A DNA stretch of 64,000 bases from Choristoneura fumiferana (lineage: Eukaryota; Arthropoda; Insecta; Lepidoptera; Tortricidae). Location of the stretch: assembly GCF_025370935.1 (NCBI RefSeq), contig NC_133474.1, positions 21,655,511-21,719,510 on the forward strand, read 5' to 3'. Position numbers and translations under genes: made by a program. A model generated the notes under the pieces. That model was not told the origin of the DNA, searched no databases, and saw nothing but the letters and a program-made list of their open reading frames with translations. Below, in pieces: positions 58,001 through 64,000 of this stretch (positions within the stretch are counted from its first letter, which is position 1; every line of letters starts with the position of its first letter).

Positions 58001-61000
58001 AGGTCGGGGCGTGAAGTGGCCGCTATAACGGGTCCCCGGGCGCCGCCCTCCGCGCCGTCCATACGCGCCAACAGTTGGTTCACCACGCGGTCGGTCACGC
58101 CTGTCGAGTCGTGGCCGCGTCTGTGGAAAAAAGACAGGATAAAAGAACACACACAAACCCATATATCACCACCACCACACTGTCAATACACTGACGCGTT
58201 TCGAACTGATCCAGAGCTCATCTTCACCTCATAATCTTCCTCTTTAATTTTTTTTAGAAACGTGTGTTCATCAGTTCCTCCACGAAGAAAAGGTAGATAT
58301 AGGAATTAGATCGGGTGTTTACAAGCTTATTGTAATTACTGTAATAAAAATATATATAGGGCAGACAGGTCGGAGTTTTAATGCTAGATTTAAAGAACAT
58401 GTTTCGCCGTGAAGGAATGAGTATCACAGATCAATTTTTCCAAAACACTTGTTAGAATCAAATTTTAATGGACCTCCGCAAAGTAACGCCTGGTTCAATA
58501 AATTGATTTGTACTTTATAAAGTACGCGAGCACTTACGAGTACAGTCAAGTGCGAAGATCCTTCTTTGGATATCGACACGGCCAAAATTACAAAAATGTG
58601 TATACTATACACATCCTTAATTTTAAGTTGTATTTTATTGTATATTGTCTATTTTATGCATGGAAACTTTTAAGTTTAATTTATACAGATTAAAAGATGC
58701 TGTCGCTTGAATCGTCACAATTGGTAAAGGGTGTTGTCACTCTAACAGACAGGCCTAGCCTAGTGTAGGGTGTCACGGGAAATTGTTTTTTAAGAATCTG
58801 CCGCAGTACTATATTGTTTAGATCGTTTTAATCTATTCATGAAATGTAAATTAACTGTTTCAATAAAATTTATTCTTATTCTTATTCTTAAGTGCATAAA
58901 GCCGTGTATTTTTGTAACTTTTGCCGTAACGATATCTTTTCATTTGACTGTACAGACAAAATTTCACGTGGCCCGAGATAACATTGAATCGTTTTGTCGT
59001 CGATGCATTTTTAGGCGATACAGGAAAAGCGTGACGTACTTACAATGCGGCACTTACTTGGGCGCGAGACTGTCGAACTCATCGAAGAAGAGTATGCAGG
59101 GTCGCTTCATGTCGGCCCTGGGGGTGAACAAAACTGTTAGCACGAGGTTCAATATCAATCAATTTGTATTTATGTATTACGGTTATCTTGAGGTGAAGGC
59201 TGACCAGAATTATATAAAACCTCGCCATATTGCGGAAAACCAATAGAATTAATTTCTTGCACTGGTAACACACTCACACACACAAACATCACGCCTGTAT
59301 TCCCAAATGGGTTAGGAGAGCACACGAAACATTACCGCTTCGGAGGCACTTTTAGGAATTTTAGGTTTTAAGTTTGACAAAAACGCACTGGTCACTCAAT
59401 TCAAATGACATCTATCAAAGCTGACAAAGTTTAACGTAGTTGGCGCGTGGTATTTAAAAGTGTTATTTTGTATTTTTGTGCGTTAAAATGCCGAAGATTA
59501 TCCATAGTCTTAGAAGGATAATAATTGGGATGCACCAAAAAAATAACCTATAGTTTTTATTTTATTTTTGGAAAGAATAGGATATTTTAAGATACCATTT
59601 TCGTTGTTTTTGAATTTGGATGAGTATCTAATTTTTTATATTTTTTTACGAAATACGCTGGATGACGTCACAGTGAGACAGCCACGTTCCATTGCCTTGA
59701 AAAATTCAGGTCGTACATAACAATCTGTGGCATTACAATTTGACAATAATTCAAGCAAGGTTTAGGGTCCTAAAGTCCTAAATGAACCATGACAAATAGT
59801 TTTATTTATTTCTCTTTTTTTAGCTTCGATTATTCCTGTTTGTTTAATGGAGTGATAGTAAATAGATATTTTTTTATTAAAATCTGATATTTAACTTCTT
59901 TTGTATTAACTTGTAACATAGTCATTTAATAATTTAATTTGTAAAAATACATTGGAAATATTCGTGTACTTTTCGGACTTTACGGTAAATGACAACTGTT
60001 AAGGCCGGGTGCGCATCATGTGATTAAAGTTCTATCTTTGTCACTCTTTGCTATTATAAGCAGGACAGGAACATTTCAAACTGTCAGTTTGGTTAAGCAT
60101 GTAGACCTGCTTTATAACTGCCTTTGTGACGAGACACCGCAGGGGTCAAATGAGGGTCATTACTTAAATTTTGATTATTTAACTCAGTTAATCACATTTT
60201 TGGAATCTATTTCTGAAACACGCTTTCACAAAGCCTATTTCTCCAAATGGTTTTCGATTTATTATATGTTGTCAAAAATTGGGACATCCCAATTCACAAT
60301 GTATAAAAGTATTTGTCACAGAAAAAGTCTGAGGGGTTAGAAAATATTCCTTTAAATAACATCACCGACACCGTTGTCAATGACTGGTAGGTATCGTATA
60401 GTAAGTGTAAAGAATATTGCAATATAAAACGTATAAGTGCTGCCCTCGCGTCAGGTTTTTGTATTCCTGGTCACTCTTTTTAATACCTCAAGGAAGAAGG
60501 TGGACTAAAATAAGCACGCAATTATAGTCCGTGCTTATTTTAGTCCAGCTTCCACGTGTTATTTATTTAACAATAAAAAATACAAAATTACTAGTAAAAT
60601 TCACCGTAAAAACAAAATCCGGTCAAATGCGAGTTCCGTACAGTAGGTACTTCGTATCTATGAATAGTCCAGCGGATTATGGAATGATTTTAGATTGGCT
60701 ATTTACATAGACCGACAGACACAAAAAAAGAGATTTTCAGACTTTTCTTATTTCTGTACAAGAGTCACTTTCATACCAAATTCCAAGTTTCTAGGACAAG
60801 TGGAAGTACCCTATAGGTTTACTTACCCTGGCAATTTATCGACGGTTAAGAATCAATAACAACTATCATGCTAAAAGATGGCAGATAGACGGTATTGGTT
60901 CTCAACCGTCGTTATATGGAATGGAAACACCTTTTCACCATACAGTCATGTATCTTCTAATTGCGCTGACTTGAGAAGTCCTAAAAGACATGTACTGCCC

Positions 61001-61489
61001 TCTAAGTTTTCTTTTACAAAGTAACCTTTCATTTCATTTGATTGTGGACGAAGAGAAGTCTGCAACAACTTTTTTTTATATACAGAAATAGGGTTTCGTT
61101 TGACCACAATCACGCTTGACGGTAAGCGAATATGTGGACAAAGACAGAGCACGCTTGCCCAATAAATGGCCATTCACCCTAGACTTGAAGACGGCCAGAT
61201 TGTAGCGACCAGGGAACACGGACACAGACGGGGCATTCCACTCCACAGCTGTCCAGATGATGAAGGATCAGCGAAAACGCTTTGTGCGTATTGGAACTTA
61301 CTTGTCAAACACGTCCCGGACAGCTTTCTCGCTCTGCCCGATGTATTTGGACAGTAGCTCTGGTCCTTTCACTACTATGAGGCTCATGTTGTGAAGACGG
61401 GCCAGGCAGGAGCCCACGTGGGACTTGCCCGTGCCCGGGGCGCCGTAGAGCAGGATCCCGCAGGACTGAGACGGGAAGAGGGCTGGATA
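55007..61489 (-). CDS. Pex1: PEX1 (peroxisome biogenesis factor 1), C-terminal part, six visible exons
   Basis: Minus-strand exons in order of translation: 61489-61302, 59117-59058, 58120-57934, 57658-57500, 55564-55446, 55094-55007. All have gt/ag borders and their phases fit (0-2, 2-2, 2-0, 0-0, 0-2, 2-stop), giving 266 residues. PEX1 is an AAA+ ATPase that works with PEX6 as a hexamer on the peroxisome membrane to pull the receptor PEX5 out for reuse. Visible are the whole D2 ATPase core (Walker A GAPGTGKS, Walker B ILFFDEFD, the SRH with RPDLIDPALLRPGRL) and the family's C terminus ending VTLA. Human PEX1 has 1283 residues, so about the last fifth is here. The N-terminal and D1 exons lie beyond the gap at 61522 or outside the window. 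Family assignment is firm. Confidence 0.93.
55446..55564 (-). CDS. Pex1: PEX1 penultimate exon
   Basis: Acceptor tttgtcacag/CTG, donor AT/gtaaga. 39 codons plus two bases, reading LSGVEKDMESVIVSKADI followed by QSALLETKPSLSKDQRVFYDM. The pattern I-S---(L/I)--AL--T-PS-S--(D)...F corresponds to the C-terminal helix pair of PEX1. Joining it straight to the previous exon keeps the frame, although a small extra exon in the 1.9-kb intron cannot be ruled out. Confidence 0.87.
55843..56009 (+). mobile_element. LINE 3' end with (TTTGAC)n tail
   Basis: Contains TTTCTTGCCGGATTCTTCTC, GCTTGTTATAGCCTAAATTG, AATAAAGATATTTTGAC and a five-unit TTTGAC array. The same end recurs at 63330-63403 and, inverted, at 56264-56333; a relative is at 37560-37710. 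This is a 3' end of a lepidopteran non-LTR element. Confidence 0.65.
56010..56263. mobile_element. Fold-back MITE, core of a 401-bp palindrome
   Basis: Arms of about 80 bp beginning TAAGGCCGCGACCACACCG and ending with the reverse complement. A second, smaller inverted element (CTCTACACCGCT... / AGCGGTGTGGAG, about 56098-56176) sits in the loop and shares motifs with the arms, so a related copy is nested inside. It lies in a PEX1 intron. Confidence 0.8.
56264..56333 (-). repeat. Inverted copy of the LINE tail
   Basis: Reverse complement of 55931-56009 (CTTAAAGTCAAAGTC ... CAAGCACTTATGAATGTC). Together with that segment and the MITE it forms a near-continuous palindrome from 55931 to 56331. 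Confidence 0.8.
56649..56770 (-). pseudogene. Decayed duplicate of a PEX1 exon end plus intron start
   Basis: Resembles 57424-57531 in order: TTATGGCA-C---GG, GAGTGTTT-ACAT-AGTA, then TTACCAG--TTT-TCAA-CT-CCGAGTT. It thus copies the 3' end of the PEX1 exon at 57500 and its donor. A CAA codon has become TAA and one base is missing, so it cannot be a working exon. Confidence 0.6.
56820..57048 (+). mobile_element. Penelope-like terminal repeat with hammerhead-like motif
   Basis: Contains GATGAGCTCTGG...TTCGAAACGCGTCAGTG, (GTGGTG)-rich spacer, GTGTGGAGGTGGAGGAACTG and CATATTTTGCATAAGCTTAGC. The last part is identical to the right arm at 3343-3421. Bases 56855-56897 can form a hammerhead-ribozyme-like fold (see findings). 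Related copies: 3208, 39781, 50733, 58140. Confidence 0.65.
57076..57429. mobile_element. hAT-type MITE with nested LINE tail
   Basis: TIRs CAGGGATGGCGAA / TTCGCCATCCCTG, flanked by ACTTATGG (57068-57075) and GCTTATGG (57430-57437), an 8-bp duplication with one change. Inside lies a (GAAA)n run followed by ATACATTTATT, the reversed end of another retroposon also seen at 50160. Sits in a PEX1 intron 63 bases from an exon. Confidence 0.8.
57500..57658 (-). CDS. Pex1: PEX1 exon for the D2 small (lid) subdomain
   Basis: 53 codons in phase 0. Acceptor ttacccacag/AAC, donor CTG/gtaaga. Reads NDRLAVLQTLSKS, then DVDLTQLAAATEGFSPADLKALL and TAQLGSLEKQL, the helical lid after the SRH (compare ADLKALL-NAQLEAL in vertebrate PEX1). 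Confidence 0.93.
57934..58120 (-). CDS. Pex1: PEX1 exon with second region of homology
   Basis: Acceptor ttttttccacag/A at 58120, donor CAG/gtagag at 57934. 62 codons after the split lysine: RGHDSTGVTDRVVNQLL, then a Gly/Ala-rich link, AATSRPDLIDPALLRPGRL with the arginine-finger region, and IYCAPPDQ. Nearly identical in order and spacing to vertebrate PEX1. The local GC content is high. Confidence 0.95.
58140..58290 (-). mobile_element. Penelope-like terminal repeat, inverted copy
   Basis: Reverse-strand match to 56850-56985: GTTCCTCCAC, CACCACCACCACAC, CACTGACGCGTTTCGAACTG and GAGCTCATCTTCA. The hammerhead core is damaged (CTGA is GTGA). It faces the GIY-YIG fragment at 58311. Confidence 0.6.
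58311..58500 (+). pseudogene. Penelope-like GIY-YIG endonuclease fragment
   Basis: Frame from 58311 reads SGVYKLI, then KIYIGQTGRSFNARFKEHV, a stop, and then IFPKHLLESN. This matches the GIY-YIG domain of Penelope-like retroelements (GVY, YIGQTGR-F--R--EH, KHLL). Six residues between the two halves appear to come from compensating -1/+1 indels; in the other frame that stretch reads CNYCNK, the expected Cys-x-x-Cys. It ends with ATGGACCTCCGCAAAGTAACGCCTG-type sequence shared with 3437-3470. Inactive remnant in a PEX1 intron. Confidence 0.75.
59058..59117 (-). CDS. Pex1: PEX1 exon with D2 Walker B
   Basis: 60-base exon, acceptor ccccag/G at 59117, donor AA/gtaagt at 59058. Reads (K)ADMKRPCILFFDEFDSLAP(K), with the Walker B aspartate and glutamate in FFDEFD. 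Phase 2 on both sides fits its neighbours exactly. Confidence 0.93.
59279..59395 (-). repeat. Interspersed repeat, inverted copy of 19098-19213
   Basis: Shared blocks: (CA)n, CATCACGCCTGTAT-CCCAAATGGG, GAGCACACGAAA, TTACCGCTTCGGAGGCACTTTTAG and TTTGACAAAAACG. A lepidopteran repeat ending in a GT-rich tail. Confidence 0.7.
60501..60547. repeat. Perfect 18-bp hairpin in PEX1 intron
   Basis: TGGACTAAAATAAGCACG at 60501-60518 and its exact reverse complement at 60530-60547, with an 11-base loop. No flanking duplication was seen. Confidence 0.8.
60600..60840. repeat. Probable interspersed repeat
   Basis: Starts near TCCGGTCAAATGCGAGTTCC and includes CAGACAC-rich and TTCCAAGTTTCTAGG sequence, typical of a frequent lepidopteran repeat. 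Recognised by general appearance only; no second copy in the window. Confidence 0.3.
61090..61295 (+). repeat. Interspersed repeat abutting a PEX1 donor
   Basis: Contains CCATTCACCCTAGACTTGAAGA...CCAGATTGTA, GGCATTCCACTCC and GCGAAAACG, matching 25255-25400 in order (ATTCACTCTAGCCTTGAAGAG, AGATTGTAT, GCGAATTCTATTCC). It reaches the splice donor of the PEX1 Walker A exon (61301-61296). Confidence 0.55.
61302..61489 (-). CDS. Pex1: PEX1 exon with D2 Walker A
   Basis: Reading down from 61489: acceptor ttcttctccggccag/TAT, donor AA/gtaagt at 61302/61301. 62 codons plus two bases. It encodes YPALF, then GILLYGAPGTGKS (Walker A), LARLHNMSLIVVKGPELLSKYIG and QSEKAVRDVFDK. The segment VKGPELLSKYIG-SE-AVRD-F is diagnostic for PEX1. 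The 100-N gap begins 32 bases upstream of the exon, so the neighbouring exon is not available. Confidence 0.93.
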
Positions 61490-61521
61490 CTGGCCGGAGA
61501 AGAATTATTTTGACTAGCCTG

Positions 61522-61621
61522 NNNNNNNNNNNNNNNNNNNNNNNNNNNNNNNNNNNNNNNNNNNNNNNNNNNNNNNNNNNNNNNNNNNNNNNNNNNNNNN
61601 NNNNNNNNNNNNNNNNNNNNN
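61522..61621. other. Assembly gap, 100 N
   Basis: Exactly 100 N, a conventional placeholder for unknown length. It lies 32 bases upstream of a PEX1 exon and directly before a second copy of the segment at 51397. Confidence 0.99.
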
Positions 61622-62665
61622 TAGGGGGCACTCCATACACGTAACAGATTTTTTTTAACTCGCATCAACGTGTGGGACATAGTTCGACAGCTCTTTTGAA
61701 AAGATAGGTTTCTCAAAAAACTTTTTTGATTAAGTGAAGATTTCCGGAAATAATCGGTCCCAAAGTAGCAAAAATTGTGTCCCCCCCCCCTCTATCTTGT
61801 AAACCGTTTGTCCAAAAATATGGAAAGGTAACGCTTAATAAATACTTTCAACGAAAGTTGGTTTCAACATGATTGGATATACCGTTTTTGAGTTATTGCC
61901 GAAAAACTGCGCTTCTCAACAAAAGGACGTAAGCGCTGTGAAGATACGCTCTTTTTCTGGTAATAGATTTTAAGACTGTAGTAAGTGTTTTAATTGTGTT
62001 ATAACGCACATAATATTACTTGATGTTTTTCGTAATGGCTACGGAACCCTATCTTGGGCGTGTCCGACACGCTCTTCGCCCGTTTTTTTAAGATTATCTT
62101 ACTTTTTAACTGGTTTTATTCCGTCACATACTTAATAAAATAACTAAACTCCACTAACTAACCTAACGGTAATGAACAAACTTAGCTAATTAAAGCGCAG
62201 ACGCGATAGCATCTGATCTGCGAACTTGGGATTGCTTCGCGCGGTGATTAGCTCGACTTGAGCGTAATGCTGTCGCAGTCTCGCAGTTTGGATGAATAAT
62301 TTGGCATCTACACTCAACTTATAAAATTTATCTAACCGCATAAAATAAAATACAAATTTGACTTAAAAAACTATAAAATTAAAGAAACAATTACATGAAA
62401 AGAGCAATAATAATACAGGGATGTGTGGGGTCCCTTAGTTACAAAACTAAAACTAAACATGTAACTATATCTACGTTCAGTGGAAGTGTAGAATGCTTCC
62501 ACCGTCATAAATAAGTGCTTTAATTCAATCACTGATGTCTTATGGTTATTCATTTATTTTAATAAAAAATATATTTAAAACTAAAATTATGGTCGCCCTG
62601 CTTTTTCATCTCCAACCTCTTTGAAAACTAACCGTCTTTGCCAGAACACTTAAGAAACTATGAGC

Positions 62666-62905
62666 AACTAGCTTTTGCCCGCGGCTTCGCCCGCGTGGAA
62701 TTCGGTTATCGCGCGCTGTTCCCTCGGGAACTGTGCATTTTTCCAAGATAAAAAGTAGTCTATGACGATTAGACGCTATGTCACTCTCTGGCCCATAAAC
62801 TATCTCTATGCCAAAAATCACGACGATCGGTCGCTCCGTTTCGACGTAAAAGACGGACAAACATACAAACACACACACTTTCGCATTTATAATATTAGTA
62901 TGGAT
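62666..62905 (-). mobile_element. 'GCGGCTTCGCCCGC' repeat in copy B
   Basis: Allelic or paralogous counterpart of 52423-52676. Confidence 0.75.
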
Positions 62906-63256
62906 AATGTCACATTACATCAAAGTCAATCAACGTAAAAACAAAGTAGGATGACCATAATCTTGAATCATTCCAGTTATTCTTTTTTTCTTGCTGTACA
63001 AAACAAACTAAGACCGAGGGTTGCGTGGCCAAACCCAATAACTTCTACACAGTGTTCATTTTTCAATAGTCAATTATTTTCAACATTATAAGTAGGTATA
63101 TTATATACTTATAATACCTTTAGTCCTATCCTATTGTGGTCTTTTGATCAAAGTAGGTATATTAGATGTTAATTTTTTACTCTACGATCCCGAAATCAAT
63201 ATAATCTTTATGCTACTAACCATACCATAATATACATATATTTGACTCTATGACTG

Positions 63257-63570
63257 TATAGATATTAATGCCCTCGACTGTACCAGACTCCTATTTGGAC
63301 GTAACAGATTTGTTTTGACGTGGTAGATTTTTTTTGACATTCATAAGTGCTTGTTATAGCCTAAATTGAATAAAGATATTTTGACTTTGACTTTGACTTT
63401 AATAAGGCCCTCCGTTAATATCAGTCTGTCTGTCTCTCAAACGGATGGACCGATTGCAATGCGGTTTTTTTTTACGTGAAAGAGACTTCCTTGCGGTGAT
63501 TCTTAGCTGTATTTGATAAAATCGGTTTAGCCGATTTTAGGATATTGGCTTTTGAAATGACGATGTGCGG
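63257..63570. repeat. Repeat block present only in copy B
   Basis: Contains a LINE tail (GCTTGTTATAGCCTAAATTG, TTTGAC array) followed by the ACCGATT--AATGCGGTTTTTTT family also found at 22660, 24975 and 45190. Confidence 0.6.
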
Positions 63571-63917
63571 ATATTTCAACTTTTAATAATTTACTAGCTG
63601 TTGTCCGCGTAGAAGTATGAGAAATAGTTTACACATCCTATTCTCAGACCTACCGAATATACACAAAAAAATTACAAACATTTTTGACCCGAGAATTTTA
63701 TATATTAGATTTATTTACTTTACCTATGTATACAGGTTGTCCATGTGTATTTTGTAGTTAAATTTGAGCCCTAAGAGAATATTTAGATTAAATTTAGTGT
63801 AGTCGGTTCCCTAACTTATGTATCCACTTTTTCATACTAGTTGCATAGAAAAGTGGATAGCTACTTATGTTAGGGGACCGACTGTACATTTTGTAAGTAG
63901 GTTGGATAAGCGCAAAT

Positions 63918-63980
63918 TAGGGAATACAAAACCGGTTTTGATGTATGGAGAAAAACCGAAAACCGGTTTTGTATTCCCTA
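63918..63980. mobile_element. 63-bp palindromic insertion with 8-bp TSD
   Basis: Perfect 22-bp inverted ends beginning TAGGGAATACAAAACC, loop 63940-63958. Flanked by GCGCAAAT at 63910-63917 and 63981-63988. Copy A has a single GCGCAAAT (about 54150), the empty site. Confidence 0.85.
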
Positions 63981-64000
63981 GCGCAAATACAGCAATATAA

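Larger units (their letters stand above)
61622..64000. repeat. Duplicated segment, copy B
   Basis: Same order as copy A with few base changes. It lacks A's 52884-53638, carries an extra block at 63257-63570 and two extra small palindromes (63801-63890 and 63918-63980). It starts exactly at the gap edge. Confidence 0.9.

Noticed and set aside
57830..58234. Overlapping long ORFs on both strands (110 and 92 codons)
   Set aside because: These are shadows of the GC-rich PEX1 exon at 57934-58120.
58839..59246. 135-codon plus-strand ORF
   Set aside because: It overlaps the minus-strand PEX1 Walker B exon and its introns; no domain. A chance frame.
60020..60340. 106-codon plus-strand ORF
   Set aside because: No recognisable domain, AT-rich codon use, lies in a PEX1 intron; no splice or promoter support.
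61305..61716. ORFs of about 110 codons across the gap
   Set aside because: They read through the 100 N and are out of frame with the PEX1 exon.
1..64000. CRISPR arrays, rRNA, prokaryotic operons or endogenous viral genes
   Set aside because: None found; direct repeats seen are transposon TSDs, microsatellites or tandem duplications.

Overview
The window is AT-rich insect nuclear DNA, almost certainly from a moth or butterfly (Lepidoptera). This rests on many interspersed repeats of lepidopteran type: Bm1-like SINEs, RTE-like LINE ends with GAT tails, the repeat carrying GCGGCTTCGCCCGC, a (TTTGAC)n-tailed LINE end, and many fold-back elements. The genes have small exons with gt/ag introns. 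No bacterial, rRNA, CRISPR or viral feature was seen.

Three protein-coding loci can be supported. (1) Plus strand, 9256-12872: three 3' exons of a SoxB2 (Sox21-type) transcription factor. The first visible exon carries the end of the HMG box; the rest of the box lies upstream of the window. (2) Minus strand, 19835-20677: an intronless 280-residue seven-helix protein resembling a class B (secretin/methuselah-like) receptor without an ectodomain. (3) Minus strand, 55007-61489: six exons giving the last 266 residues of the peroxisomal AAA+ ATPase PEX1 (second ATPase domain and conserved C terminus). Upstream PEX1 exons are missing; a 100-N gap lies 32 bases from the first visible exon.

Layout: 1-9255 is intron or upstream sequence of Sox21 with repeats and a block rich in Sox-type sites (about 7700-8060). 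9256-12872 is Sox21, with SINE, LINE and fold-back insertions in its introns and a decayed tandem copy of its first visible exon. 12873-19830 and 20680-55000 are about 41 kb of repeat-rich intergenic DNA broken by GC-richer, apparently unique islands that may be regulatory. 51397-54175 and 61622-64000 are two near-identical copies of one repeat-rich segment flanking PEX1 and differing mainly by insertions, most simply read as two haplotypes joined across the gap.

The strongest non-gene observations are: a retroposon family with tRNA-like modules present as four copies, each with 10-12 bp target-site duplications and rearranged internally; Penelope-like remnants that keep a hammerhead-ribozyme-like motif and a GIY-YIG fragment; decayed exon duplications beside both Sox21 and PEX1; a nested 401-bp palindrome in a PEX1 intron; and two very small (54 and 63 bp) palindromic insertions with perfect 8-bp direct repeats, one with its empty site also in this window. 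No clearly new multi-gene system is present.
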